A stretch of DNA of 64,000 nt from Aminobacter niigataensis (GCF_014200015.1 NZ_JACHOT010000002.1:248001-312000), one strand, 5' to 3'; counted from the first letter of the stretch, positions 17,582-26,403 are shown. Made by a program: numbers and translations. The notes: generated from the letters alone by a model not told the origin.

Positions 17582-17884
17582 TCAGGGAACGTCGTCGCTC
17601 GCCACCGGGCCGCCCTCGCCTTCCAGCGTCGACAGCCGCTTCGTCACCGATTTGCTGAACTTGAGCCGGACACCGGCGCCATTCGCGCCTTCTTCGGCAA
17701 TGAAGGCCGCGCCGAGGCTCTCCAGCGCCGCCTGCAGCGCCAGCACGGTGTCGTCGGCAGGCGTGGAGATCTTGCGTTCGAACGCCTCGATGACCAGCTC
17801 GTCCACCTTCGATGCCTGCGCCAGTCTCGATCGGCTGATCTCCACGATCGCACGCGCTGCCTTGCAGATCGGTCCGGTAATCAT
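17582..17884 (-). CDS. Small XRE-like DNA-binding protein
   Basis: 100 residues. Two closely spaced helices, ARAIVEISRSRLAQASKVDELVIEAFER, resemble the helix-turn-helix of short rhizobial XRE-type regulators. The pattern TPADDTVLALQAALESLGAAFI then matches the typical end of those proteins, where a strand and GVRLKF close the fold. It lies opposite the repair operon that begins at 18087, with 202 bases between the two starts, and might regulate it; that is only inference from position. Confidence 0.6.
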   Translation of the reverse strand: MITGPICKAARAIVEISRSRLAQASKVDELVIEAFERKISTPADDTVLALQAALESLGAAFIAEEGANGAGVRLKFSKSVTKRLSTLEGEGGPVASDDVP

Positions 17885-18086
17885 GTGCTGCGTCTCCTGG
17901 TCAAATCCGGCAAATCCATTGTCGTCCAGCTATTTAGGCAAATGGTGGCGGGTACCGAAAGGGGGTGCGTCGTTGTTGCCGGCCTACCTCCGATTTAGCG
18001 CATTTGGCAGCAGAAAACGCGGCGACGTTGATCGCCGCCGCGGTTTGGAGGATAGTCACGCCAGCGTTGCATGGAGCCTCAGGCCA

Positions 18087-18329
18087 ATGCGTACACCGGT
18101 TGCCAACCAGATCAGCAAGCGCAAGGCCGTGGCCGATGTGCTGAACCGGCAGAAGGTTTTCGTCAGTTCCAGGCGTTTCCGCGGCGACGGGCAACCCATC
18201 TCCCGCGTGCTCGTTTCCGGCCGCTATTACGATGTCAGCGACCAGTTGCTTGACATGCTGCGGCATGGCGCGACGCCGGGCGAGCTCGAACTGGAGCCCG
18301 CGTCCGACGACGCGGCCGGCCTGCAATAG
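18087..18329 (+). CDS. Small unknown protein, first gene of the repair operon
   Basis: 80 residues, basic N-terminal half (RTPVANQISKRKAVADVLNR) and acidic C-terminus. No domain is recognised. It ends five bases before the ligD start, so it is likely co-transcribed and perhaps translationally coupled. No strong ribosome site was seen before its ATG. The short gap to ligD and regular codon use support a real gene. It could also be an upstream leader frame. Confidence 0.5.
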   Translation: MRTPVANQISKRKAVADVLNRQKVFVSSRRFRGDGQPISRVLVSGRYYDVSDQLLDMLRHGATPGELELEPASDDAAGLQ

Positions 18330-18333
18330 GCGC

Positions 18334-20787
18334 ATGGCAGCAGAAAAGCTTCGCACCTACCGGCAGAAGCGCGATTTCTCCAGGACGCGGGAACCACCTG
18401 GCGCGTTGGCAGGCCACGATGGCAACCGCTTCGTCGTCCACAAGCACCATGCCACGGCCGATCACTACGACCTGCGCCTCGAACTGGGCGGTGTGCTGAA
18501 AAGCTGGGCCGTGCCGCGCGGCCCCTCGCTCAATCCCGCCGACAAGCGGCTTGCCGTCGAGACCGAGGACCACCCCATCGAATATATCGACTTCGAAGGC
18601 CTGATCCCCGAGGGGGAATATGGCGGCGGGCCGATGATCGTCTGGGACACCGGCGTCTGGGCGCCGATGGAGGATGCCGAAAAGGCGCTTGCCAAGGGCG
18701 CCTTCAAGTTCCGCCTGTCGGGCGAAAAGCTGAAGGGCGGCTGGATGCTGGCGCGGCTGAAGCCGAAGCCCGACGAGAACAAGCACAACTGGCTGCTGCT
18801 CAAGGAGCATGACCCCGCCGCCGACGAGAAACTCGATATCCTCCAGGCACGCCCCGAAAGCGTGAAGACCGGCCGGCTCATCGAGGAACTGGCCGGTCCG
18901 CCGAAAAAGCCGCCATCGAAGCCCGCCGACCTCAAGCCCGGTAAGCTTGCGGGTGCGGTGCGGGCACCGATGCCGGCGCGGATCGAACCGCAGCTGGCCA
19001 CAGCGGCGCCCAAGCCGCCGTCGGGCGAGGGTTGGCTTCACGAGATCAAGTTCGACGGCTATCGCACCATGGCCCATGTGGCGGATGGCGCCGCCAAGTT
19101 CATCACCCGCAGCGGCCTCGACTGGACCAAGCGCTATGGCGGCCTCGCCAAGGCCTTTGCCCCGCTACCATGCAGCGATGCCGTCATCGATGGCGAGATC
19201 GTCGTGCTCGACGACAAGGGCATCAGCCGGTTTGCGGCCTTGCAGGACGCGCTGGCCAGCGGGCATGACGAGCTCCTGGTTTTCTACGCCTTCGACCTTC
19301 TCCATCTCAATGGCTGGAATCTGACGGGCACGGAACTCAGCAAGCGCAAGGGCATGCTGGAGACGCTGCTTGCCGGCCATGTCGACGGCCGCTCGGCGCT
19401 GCAGCTCAGCGGACATGTCGAGGGCGACGGCCAGGCGCTGTATGACCAGGCGACCGAAATGGGGCTCGAGGGTGTGGTGTCCAAGCGGGCCTCGGCACAT
19501 TACACCTCCGGACGCTCGCACAGCTGGTCCAAGACCAAGGCGCTGGACAAGGGCGACTTCGTCATCGCCGGCTACACGACATCGCAGGCAGCCGAAGGGC
19601 TTGCGGCCCTCGCGCTCGGCGAATGGGTCGACGGCGAGTTGCAATATCGCGGCAAGGTCGGAACCGGCTTCGACGCTGAGACGTTGCAGTCATTGCTGCA
19701 CCGGCTGGAAGCCCTGCGGGAAGGTGCGGACAAGCTCGATGGTGCGCCGAAGGAGGTCATCCCAGTGCGTCCGGTACTGAACGCCCATATCCACTATGCC
19801 AACCGCACCACCGACAATGCGCTGCGGCACGCCGTGTTCAAGGGCCTGCGCGAGGCGGAGCTGACCGCGAGCGCCTCCGCGCCGCGCAAGCGGCTGATCT
19901 CGGATGCCGATCTCGCCGGCATTTCGATCACCAATCCGACGCGGCGGGTGCTCGGCAAGGCCGGGCCGACCAAGCTCGACGTCGCGGTTTATTACGCCGC
20001 CATCGGCGATTTCATGCTGCCCCACATTATGGGGCGGCCGGTATCGCTGTTCCGCTGTCCGAGCAGCCGGCCGCAGGACTGCTTCTTCCAGCGTCACGCC
20101 TTTTCAGGCATGCCACCGACGATCGCTTCGTTCGACACCAGGAATTCCGAGGGCGAGACCAAGAGCTACATTTCGGTCGAGGACGCCAAGGGCTATCTCG
20201 CGCTGGCGCAGTTCGGCGTCGTCGAGTTCCACGCCTGGGGGGCCCTTCGCAAGCATCTCGACAAGCCCGACCGTGTCGTCTTCGACCTCGACCCGGGCGA
20301 AGGCATCGGCTGGCGCGAGGTCGTGGAGGCCGCCGTTCACGTGCGCGGCGAGCTGGAAAAGCTCGGCCTCGTGCCTTTCGTCAAGACATCCGGCGGGCGC
20401 GGCATCCATGTCGTGGTGCCGACCACCGGCAAACTCGGCTGGAAGCCATTCCATCAGGCAAGCAGCGAAATCTCGTCGCTGATTGCTGCCACTGCTCCAG
20501 AGACTTTCACCACCGTCATGGGCAAGGACAACCGCAAGAAGCGCATTTTCATCGACTTCCACCGTAATGCGCGCAGTGCAACGGCGGCCGCGCCCTATTC
20601 TCTTCGGGCTCGCACCGGCATGCCTGCTTCGACACCTCTTGGCTGGAACGATCTCGAGTCCATCGACGCTCCGGAAGATTTGAACTATTCTTCGCTTCCC
20701 GGCCTCGTGGCCAGGTCAGGCGATCCCTGGGCGGACATCGGCGACCACGCCCGCGACCTGACGACTGCAATCAGTGCCAAACGTTAG
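18334..20787 (+). CDS. ligD: ATP-dependent DNA ligase LigD
   Basis: An 817-residue three-domain enzyme in the order phosphoesterase, ligase, polymerase. The phosphoesterase domain (residues 30-170) shows HKHHATADHYDLRLEL. The ligase domain (about 225-520) has the nucleotidyl-transfer Lys239 in HEIKFDGYR and motif IDGEIVVLD. The primase-like polymerase (about 545-805) has FDLDPGEG at about 650 and SGGRGIHVVVP. LigD trims, fills and seals double-strand breaks held by Ku. The ku gene follows after 30 bases. All catalytic motifs that I can read are intact. Confidence 0.95.
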   Translation: MAAEKLRTYRQKRDFSRTREPPGALAGHDGNRFVVHKHHATADHYDLRLELGGVLKSWAVPRGPSLNPADKRLAVETEDHPIEYIDFEGLIPEGEYGGGPMIVWDTGVWAPMEDAEKALAKGAFKFRLSGEKLKGGWMLARLKPKPDENKHNWLLLKEHDPAADEKLDILQARPESVKTGRLIEELAGPPKKPPSKPADLKPGKLAGAVRAPMPARIEPQLATAAPKPPSGEGWLHEIKFDGYRTMAHVADGAAKFITRSGLDWTKRYGGLAKAFAPLPCSDAVIDGEIVVLDDKGISRFAALQDALASGHDELLVFYAFDLLHLNGWNLTGTELSKRKGMLETLLAGHVDGRSALQLSGHVEGDGQALYDQATEMGLEGVVSKRASAHYTSGRSHSWSKTKALDKGDFVIAGYTTSQAAEGLAALALGEWVDGELQYRGKVGTGFDAETLQSLLHRLEALREGADKLDGAPKEVIPVRPVLNAHIHYANRTTDNALRHAVFKGLREAELTASASAPRKRLISDADLAGISITNPTRRVLGKAGPTKLDVAVYYAAIGDFMLPHIMGRPVSLFRCPSSRPQDCFFQRHAFSGMPPTIASFDTRNSEGETKSYISVEDAKGYLALAQFGVVEFHAWGALRKHLDKPDRVVFDLDPGEGIGWREVVEAAVHVRGELEKLGLVPFVKTSGGRGIHVVVPTTGKLGWKPFHQASSEISSLIAATAPETFTTVMGKDNRKKRIFIDFHRNARSATAAAPYSLRARTGMPASTPLGWNDLESIDAPEDLNYSSLPGLVARSGDPWADIGDHARDLTTAISAKR

Positions 20788-20817
20788 TCTGTTTATGGTT
20801 TCGCGTAGGAGACAAGC

Positions 20818-21690
20818 ATGGCCCCCAGGGCAAGTTGGAAGGGATATCTGAAGCTCAGCCTCGTCAGCTGCCCGGTGCGGCTGTACCCGGCGACGAGTTC
20901 CAGCGAGCGCATCAGCTTCAATCAGCTGCACAAGGACACCCACAACCGGATCAACATGAAGCCGGTCGATCCGGAGCTCGGCCTCGTCGAACGTGCCGAC
21001 CTGGTCAAGGGCTACGAATACGAAGACAAGAGATACGTCATCATCGACGAAGCCGACCTCGACAGCGTCAGGATCGAATCCAACCACACGATGAACATCG
21101 AAGCCTTTGTCGATGAGCATTCCGTCGACGTCATCTACCAGGACGCACCCTACTATCTTGCCCCCGACGGAGCGATGGCGGAGGAAACATTCGCCGTGTT
21201 GCGCGAGGCGCTGCACAAGTCCGGCAAGCTGGCGATCGCGCGGCTGGTGCTGTCGAGCCGCGAACGCGTGGTCACCATCGGCGCGCGCGACAAGGGCATG
21301 TTCGTCTGCACGCTGCGCAACCCGAGCGAGGTGCGCAGCACCGCCGAATATTTCAGCAACATCCCCGCCGGCAAGCCCGACCCCGAGATGCTCGAACTCG
21401 CCGAGGCGCTGATCAAGCAGAAACTGACGACCTTCGATCCGAAGAACTACGAAGACCGCTACGAGATCGCCTTGATGAACATGATCAAGGAAAAGCTGAA
21501 GGGTCACAAGCCGATCATCGCCGCCGCACCAGAGCGCGGCAATGTCATCAACCTGATGGATGCGCTGAAGGCGAGCCTCGGCCAGGCCAAGCCGCCGGCA
21601 AAGAGCAAGACAAAGGCCGAACCGGCCGAGAAGCCGGCGGCCAAGCTGACCGCGGTCGCGGGCGGCAAGCAGGCCAAGGGCAAGAAGTGA
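20818..21690 (+). CDS. ku: Non-homologous end-joining protein Ku
   Basis: 290 residues with the bacterial Ku core. Examples are RASWKGYLKLSLVSCPVRLYP at the start, FNQLHKDTHNRI, VERADLVKGYEYEDKRYVII and ARLVLSSRERVVTIGARDKG. It binds broken DNA ends as a homodimer ring and recruits LigD. The last 35 residues are Lys/Ala-rich, the usual DNA-contacting tail. AGGAGA lies before the ATG. The stop overlaps the GTG start of the next gene by four bases. Confidence 0.95.
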   Translation: MAPRASWKGYLKLSLVSCPVRLYPATSSSERISFNQLHKDTHNRINMKPVDPELGLVERADLVKGYEYEDKRYVIIDEADLDSVRIESNHTMNIEAFVDEHSVDVIYQDAPYYLAPDGAMAEETFAVLREALHKSGKLAIARLVLSSRERVVTIGARDKGMFVCTLRNPSEVRSTAEYFSNIPAGKPDPEMLELAEALIKQKLTTFDPKNYEDRYEIALMNMIKEKLKGHKPIIAAAPERGNVINLMDALKASLGQAKPPAKSKTKAEPAEKPAAKLTAVAGGKQAKGKK

Positions 21691-22769
21691 ACGAAGGCCG
21701 TATCTACGGACTGATCGGTGCGCTTGCAGCCTTCCCGCGCCGCCTCGCCGTCCGCGAGGTGGCGCGGCAGGGCGGCGAGCTACAGCATGGCGTGACGCGG
21801 CGCACCACCCATGTCGTCTTCGGGCGCACGCTCCTGCACAAATCGGACGAGGCAAGGCTGGAGGCCCGCTTCGACGCCGCATCAGCTTCGGGCCGTCCCG
21901 TCCTCAGCGAAAACGGCTTCCTGCGCGCGCTCGGCCTGCTGGACCAGGTCGAGGGTGCCGGCATGACGCGGCAATCCCTGCTCGACCAGGCCAAGCTTGC
22001 GCCGCGTGAACTGGACCTTCTGTCGCTCTTCGACGCCTTCGAGCGCGACGCCGAACCCTATGCCTTTCGCGACCTGATCCTGGCCAGGAAATATGCCGCG
22101 CTGCTCGCCGGCGGTTCAACCTGGAGCGCCATCGCCCGCTCGGTTCGCCGCTCCGGCGCAGTGGCGCAGCTGAGCGCGCTCTCGCTCCAGGCCGACGGCA
22201 AGGACACGATCTATGCCCGCCTCGGCGCCGATCTGGCAGAACTCGACGGGCAACGCCTGCTGCCGCTCGACCGCACCGGCGACGCCGAGCTGGAGGATCT
22301 GTTCGCGCTGGCCGAAGACGCGGAAGAAGACGGGCGCTACGACGAGGCCGCCGCACTTTATCGGCGCTGCCTTGCCGCCGACCCGGGCGACAGCGTCGCC
22401 GCCTTCAACCGCGCCAACTGCCTGCGTGCGGCCGGCATGGGCAGCGAGGCGATGCAGGGCTACATGCGGGCGATCAAGCTCGACCCGAAGTTCGTCGAGG
22501 CCTGGTTCAACCTTGCCGGCCTGTTCGCCAGCGAAGGCAAGGCCCGCACCGCACGCCGCCATCTCGAAAAGGCGATCGCGCTCGATCCGGCCTATGCCGA
22601 TGCCATGTTCAACCTCGCCAATCTTGCCTACGAGGCCGGCGATCTCGCCGAGGCGCGGCGCTGGTGGGAGGCCTATCTCCGGCTCGACGCGACCTCGGAA
22701 TGGGCAAAGACCGCGGCCAAGGGCATCCAATATGCCGATCTGCATTTGAAAGAACGGACGGCAAGCTAG
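21687..22769 (+). CDS. BRCT-like/TPR protein of the end-joining operon
   Basis: A 360-residue protein starting with GTG inside the ku stop (GTGA overlap). Residues 1-85 look like a BRCT module (YGLIGALAAFPRRLAVREVA, then QHGVTRRTTHVVFGRTLL). Residues 90-200 include FRDLILARKYAALLAGGSTW, which resembles a MerR-type or similar helix-turn-helix segment. Residues about 210-350 contain tandem tetratricopeptide repeats (ALYRRCLAADPGDSVAAFNR, AIKLDPKFVEAWFNLAGLF, AIALDPAYADAMFNLANLA). A break-signalling scaffold is a reasonable inference. I know of no assigned function. Confidence 0.8.
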   Translation: MNEGRIYGLIGALAAFPRRLAVREVARQGGELQHGVTRRTTHVVFGRTLLHKSDEARLEARFDAASASGRPVLSENGFLRALGLLDQVEGAGMTRQSLLDQAKLAPRELDLLSLFDAFERDAEPYAFRDLILARKYAALLAGGSTWSAIARSVRRSGAVAQLSALSLQADGKDTIYARLGADLAELDGQRLLPLDRTGDAELEDLFALAEDAEEDGRYDEAAALYRRCLAADPGDSVAAFNRANCLRAAGMGSEAMQGYMRAIKLDPKFVEAWFNLAGLFASEGKARTARRHLEKAIALDPAYADAMFNLANLAYEAGDLAEARRWWEAYLRLDATSEWAKTAAKGIQYADLHLKERTAS

Positions 22770-23408
22770 ATGGCAGTGCATTTCCTGTTCGACGGCCCCG
22801 AAAACGCAGCCGTCACCATCCTGCTCGCCCATGGCGCCGGCGCGCCCATGGATTCGGCCTCGATGACGGCAACGGCCGCAGCACTTGCCGCAGCCGGCCT
22901 GCGCGTCGCCCGCTTCGAATTCGGCTATATGGCGGCGCGCCGGACGGGCAGCCGCAAGCCGCCGCCGCGCGCGGAAACGCTCAATCCGGAATTCAGGACC
23001 GCCATCGATGAACTCGGCGCCAAGGGGAAGCTGATCATCGGCGGCAAATCGATGGGCGGGCGCGTTGCCAGCATGATCGCCGACGAGATGCTCGATGCCG
23101 GCAAGATCGCCGGGCTGCTCTGCCTCGGCTATCCCTTTCACCCACCGGCCAAGCCGACGCAGCTCCGCACCAAACACCTCGCCGGCCTCCGGACGCCGGC
23201 GCTGATCGTCCAGGGCACGCGCGATGAGTTCGGCACCCGCGACGAGGTCGCCGGATATGAGCTGTCCGACCGGATCGAGATCCTGTGGCTCGAGGATGGC
23301 GACCACGATCTCAAGCCGCGCAAGAGCATCTCGGGCTTTTCGGCCGCCGACCACCTGAAGACGACAGGCGAAACCGTCGCGGCCTGGGCGGCCCGGCTCG
23401 GCGCCTAG
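22770..23408 (+). CDS. Alpha/beta hydrolase of the TEX30/KANL3 type
   Basis: 212 residues with an alpha/beta hydrolase fold. The oxyanion region is LLAHGAGAPMDS, the nucleophile elbow is GGKSMGGR (Ser94), the acid is in QGTRDEFG and the catalytic His is in EDGDHDLKPRKS. It matches the small dienelactone-hydrolase-like group to which mammalian TEX30 belongs; the substrate is unknown. The ATG directly abuts the TAG of the BRCT/TPR gene, so it belongs to the repair operon. Why a hydrolase sits here is unclear. Confidence 0.8.
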   Translation: MAVHFLFDGPENAAVTILLAHGAGAPMDSASMTATAAALAAAGLRVARFEFGYMAARRTGSRKPPPRAETLNPEFRTAIDELGAKGKLIIGGKSMGGRVASMIADEMLDAGKIAGLLCLGYPFHPPAKPTQLRTKHLAGLRTPALIVQGTRDEFGTRDEVAGYELSDRIEILWLEDGDHDLKPRKSISGFSAADHLKTTGETVAAWAARLGA

Positions 23409-23424
23409 AACCCACGGCGGCCCG

Positions 23425-24195
23425 ATGAAGATCGCCACCTTCAACATCAACAACGTCAACCGCCGGCTCGAAAACCTGCTGGCGTGGCTGGGCGAAGCGA
23501 AGCCCGACGTCGTCTGCCTGCAGGAATTGAAGGCGACCGACAGCCAGTTTCCGCGCGCGGCACTGGAAGCGGCCGGCTATGGCGCCGTATGGCGCGGCCA
23601 GTCGACCTGGAACGGCGTCGCGATCCTCGCCCGCGATGCCGAACCGGTTGTCACGCGGTGGGAATTGCCGGGCGATCCCGGCGACACGCAGAGCCGCTAC
23701 ATCGAGGCGGCCGTCGGCGGCGTGCTCGTCGCCTCGCTCTACGCCCCCAACGGCAACCCGCAGCCAGGCCCGAAATTCGACTACAAGCTTGCCTGGCACG
23801 AGCGGCTGAACGCGCATGCGGCGACCTTGCTGGCCGCCGGCGTCCCGGTCGTACTCGCCGGCGACTACAACGTCGCCCCTGATACGCTCGACGTCTATGC
23901 GACCAGTTCCTACGACGACAACGCGCTCGTCCAGCCCGAAAGCCGCACAGCCTTCCGGCAGTTGCTCGACCAGGGCTGGACCGATGCGGTGCGCAAGGCT
24001 TTCCCCGGCGAGGCGGTCTACACCTTCTGGGATTACCGCCGGAACAGATGGCCGCGCAACGCGGGCCTCCGGCTCGACCACCTGCTGCTCAGCAAGCCGA
24101 TGGCAAAACGCCTCAAGACAGTCGGCATCGACCGCGACATCCGCGGCCGCGACGACGCCAGCGACCACGCGCCTCTGTGGATGGAGATGAAGTAG
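23425..24195 (+). CDS. xthA: Exodeoxyribonuclease III family nuclease
   Basis: 256 residues of the exonuclease III/AP endonuclease fold. Metal-binding Glu34 is in CLQELKA, the active-site pair is in LAGDYNVAP, and the closing motif is SDHAPLWMEMK with Asp-His. DNA-contact segment FWDYRRNRWPRNAGLRLDHL is typical. It cleaves at abasic sites and resects 3' ends. It follows the hydrolase by 16 bases as the last gene of the repair operon, fitting a role in end cleaning before ligation. Confidence 0.92.
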   Translation: MKIATFNINNVNRRLENLLAWLGEAKPDVVCLQELKATDSQFPRAALEAAGYGAVWRGQSTWNGVAILARDAEPVVTRWELPGDPGDTQSRYIEAAVGGVLVASLYAPNGNPQPGPKFDYKLAWHERLNAHAATLLAAGVPVVLAGDYNVAPDTLDVYATSSYDDNALVQPESRTAFRQLLDQGWTDAVRKAFPGEAVYTFWDYRRNRWPRNAGLRLDHLLLSKPMAKRLKTVGIDRDIRGRDDASDHAPLWMEMK

Positions 24196-24376
24196 CGATT
24201 TTGCCGGCGGCGCCACCAGCGTTACCAAACCCAAAAGCCCATCGGACGAAGCCTGGCTGGGCTGGGCTAATTAACAATTGTTCACAGCGACAAGCCCGAT
24301 TTTTACCGACTGATCCAACCTGATTTACAATGCGTGGCTATTCTCGCGATGTCGTCGGTCCAGTGAGGATAAACAA

Positions 24377-24817
24377 ATGGCTATCGCTCAAATGAACTGG
24401 GGTCGGATGAAATTTGCGCCGAACGATGCCCGCGCGCGCGAATTTATGAGCAGTCTCGCAACTGTCTACGAACTGGCCGAACAACATCCCGGCTTCATCT
24501 GGCGGATTCCCGACGGGGTGATTGCTTCGGAGTTGTCTTCAAAAGGCTTCGATAATCGAATGTCGGCAACGGTGTCCGTATGGCAAGGCGTTGAAGCGTT
24601 GCGGAACTATACATTCAACACAATGCACGGTGCCTTCCTCAACCGAACCTCGGAATGGTTTGAGAAAGTGGAAGGGCCTCAATTGGTCATTTGGGCTGTC
24701 AACGCGGACAGCCGGCCCAGCTTCCTTGATGCATGGGACAGGCTTCAGCACCTCAAGCTCAACGGCCCATCCGAGAAAGGATATGGTTGGCCGGCCCAAA
24801 ATCACGGCCAACAGTAA
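24377..24817 (+). CDS. DUF3291 domain protein
   Basis: 146 residues matching the DUF3291 pattern: AIAQMNWGRMKFAPNDARAR, HPGFIWRIP, ATVSVWQGVEALRNYTFNT, HGAFLNRTSEWFEK and PQLVIWAV. This is a dimeric ferredoxin-like fold akin to ABM monooxygenases; activity is unknown. The coding sequence is less GC-biased at third positions than its neighbours, suggesting later arrival. It is transcribed alone. Confidence 0.82.
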   Translation: MAIAQMNWGRMKFAPNDARAREFMSSLATVYELAEQHPGFIWRIPDGVIASELSSKGFDNRMSATVSVWQGVEALRNYTFNTMHGAFLNRTSEWFEKVEGPQLVIWAVNADSRPSFLDAWDRLQHLKLNGPSEKGYGWPAQNHGQQ

Positions 24818-24905
24818 GGCGCTCGGACCTTGCGAAGAAGCTCGGCCTGGCGCGCAAGCCGAATCTGCGCCCCGCAGGCACGACAACTGAGGCTGGCGCG
24901 CAGCC

Positions 24906-25082
24906 TCAGTGAGTGGTCGCCGCGGCCTCGGCCTTTGGCTTCGCGGCCGGCTTGCGGCGACGTTTGCGCTGGGCCGATGGCGCCGGGACAGGGTCGAAGT
25001 CCGATGGCACGCTGGCAATGAACTCTCGACCCATCCTGTAGGCGGCATATCCGACGATAAGCAGTGCTAGCGCTCGAAACAT
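24906..25082 (-). CDS. 58-residue membrane-anchored small protein
   Basis: It begins MFRALALLIVGYAAYRMGRE, which is one short hydrophobic span. A proline-rich linker and a very basic tail follow (AQRKRRRKPAAKPK). The arrangement suggests an inner-membrane anchor with a cytosolic basic tail. No family is known to me. Confidence 0.55.
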   Translation of the reverse strand: MFRALALLIVGYAAYRMGREFIASVPSDFDPVPAPSAQRKRRRKPAAKPKAEAAATTH

Positions 25083-25359
25083 GGCAGCGTTCTCCTTTGC
25101 CCACGCAACGCCTGTCGGCAGGCGAGGTTCCGCAATCCGCCTGCCGACAGCGGTTCAAGCTGCCTGCGTTCGCCCCCGTCACCCCATCGTATTACCCAAG
25201 TCACCCCATCGTATGAGTTGGGCGCAGCGTGGCCGCAGCGTTAACCCAGATTCTGCATCTGCGGCCGGTAGAGCCGGGTATCGACCTGCCGATGCAACCG
25301 TCTTTTCGCCAAAGCGTTTTCCGGGCTAGGTTTCGGGTGAACCGGAAAGGAACCCCGCC

Positions 25360-25839
25360 ATGAACGACCGTATCGACGAAACCGTTCGATTTGGCAGCTG
25401 CTACTGTCGTGCCGTCACGTTCCGCGTCACCGGGCAACCTCTGCGGGTGGGAATCTGCCATTGCGCGGATTGCCGCAAGACCAGCGGTTCGGCGTTTTCC
25501 GCCTATGCCGTCTGGCCCATCTCGGTTTTCGAACAAACGGGCCAGACCAGCACATATGGCAACCGGAGCTTCTGCGTGACCTGCGGCAGCCGCGTGACAT
25601 GGGTCCACGACGACGAGGCCGAAGTCATGATTGGCAGCCTTGACGTCGTACCCACCGATCTGACGCCGGAGTATGAGCTCTGGGTTGGTCGCAGGGAGAA
25701 CTGGCTACATGCCTTGCCTGAGGCAAGGCAGTTCGACCACGATCGCGAGACCGAGCGAGGACTGTCCGAACCCGGAGCGCCAGGGCGAACCGTCGAGACG
25801 GATGTACCGCGTCCGGGCGAACTTCTCCCGCCGGTCTGA
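25360..25839 (+). CDS. GFA-family (CENP-V) zinc protein
   Basis: 159 residues. The cysteine pattern of the Gfa/CENP-V domain is complete: GSCYCRAV (CxC), CHCADCRK (CxCxxC) and CVTCGSR (CxxC). These bind one structural and one catalytic-type zinc. The family is named after glutathione-dependent formaldehyde-activating enzyme but most members have no proven activity. AAAGGAA stands before the ATG. The C-terminal 30 residues after about 128 are outside the domain. A second family member is at 58833-59267. Confidence 0.88.
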   Translation: MNDRIDETVRFGSCYCRAVTFRVTGQPLRVGICHCADCRKTSGSAFSAYAVWPISVFEQTGQTSTYGNRSFCVTCGSRVTWVHDDEAEVMIGSLDVVPTDLTPEYELWVGRRENWLHALPEARQFDHDRETERGLSEPGAPGRTVETDVPRPGELLPPV

Positions 25840-25999
25840 GGCTGGCGCGAGACAGCTTCAGCTGCGTTTGGTTCGGCACCGTCGCCAGCGAGTTTATTTG
25901 GGCTCGGCGCGGCAATTTTCATCGTCCATTCAGATCAGCTCAAATATGCATTGCTGGCAGCTCAATGGGGGGCTGGGGTGAAATCCCAAGGGTGATATT

Positions 26000-26374
26000 T
26001 TGAAAAGATATGTTTCAGTTCTACTGGCTGCAGGCGCCATTCTCGCCACCGTCGGCACCGCCGACGCCCAGACGGCCGGTGACTGGGTTCTGGGGAACTA
26101 CAAGGGTTCTGGCTATTGGTTCGCAGGCGTCATCGAAAAGGTGCAGGGCGACACCATTACCGTTCGATACGACGACAACGAGCGCGAAACGACCAACCTC
26201 AGCAAGGTTCGTCCCTACGATTGGATGATCGGCACGAAGGTCGAGTGCAACTTCAAGGGCGCCGGCGAGTGGTACAAGGGCACGATCACCTCCCTGGCCG
26301 GCGAGAAAGTCGGCATCGCCTACGACGACGGTGACAAGGAAACCACCAAGACCGGCCGCTGCCGGACCAAATGA
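26000..26374 (+). CDS. Exported protein with two Tudor/agenet-like repeats
   Basis: 124 residues starting with TTG; AAGGG lies before it and no in-frame ATG fits. Signal peptide MKRYVSVLLAAGAILATVGT is cleaved near ADAQ. The mature protein consists of two similar units. Unit one includes GSGYWFAGVIEKVQGDTITV and YDDNERETTNLSKVRPY. Unit two includes GAGEWYKGTITSLAGEKVGI and YDDGDKETT. This spacing of aromatic and acidic residues resembles Tudor/agenet or SH3-like barrels. Such a fold in an exported protein suggests ligand or wall binding, but no function is known. Confidence 0.65.
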   Translation: MKRYVSVLLAAGAILATVGTADAQTAGDWVLGNYKGSGYWFAGVIEKVQGDTITVRYDDNERETTNLSKVRPYDWMIGTKVECNFKGAGEWYKGTITSLAGEKVGIAYDDGDKETTKTGRCRTK

Positions 26375-26380
26375 ACGTGT

Positions 26381-26403
26381 CGGGCAGGCTTCATGCCTGC
26401 CCG
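26381..26403 (+). terminator. Hairpin after the Tudor-like gene
   Basis: A perfect nine-base stem CGGGCAGGC / GCCTGCCCG with five-base loop starts six bases after the stop at 26374. Only TT follows, so termination is probable but not certain. Confidence 0.55.
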
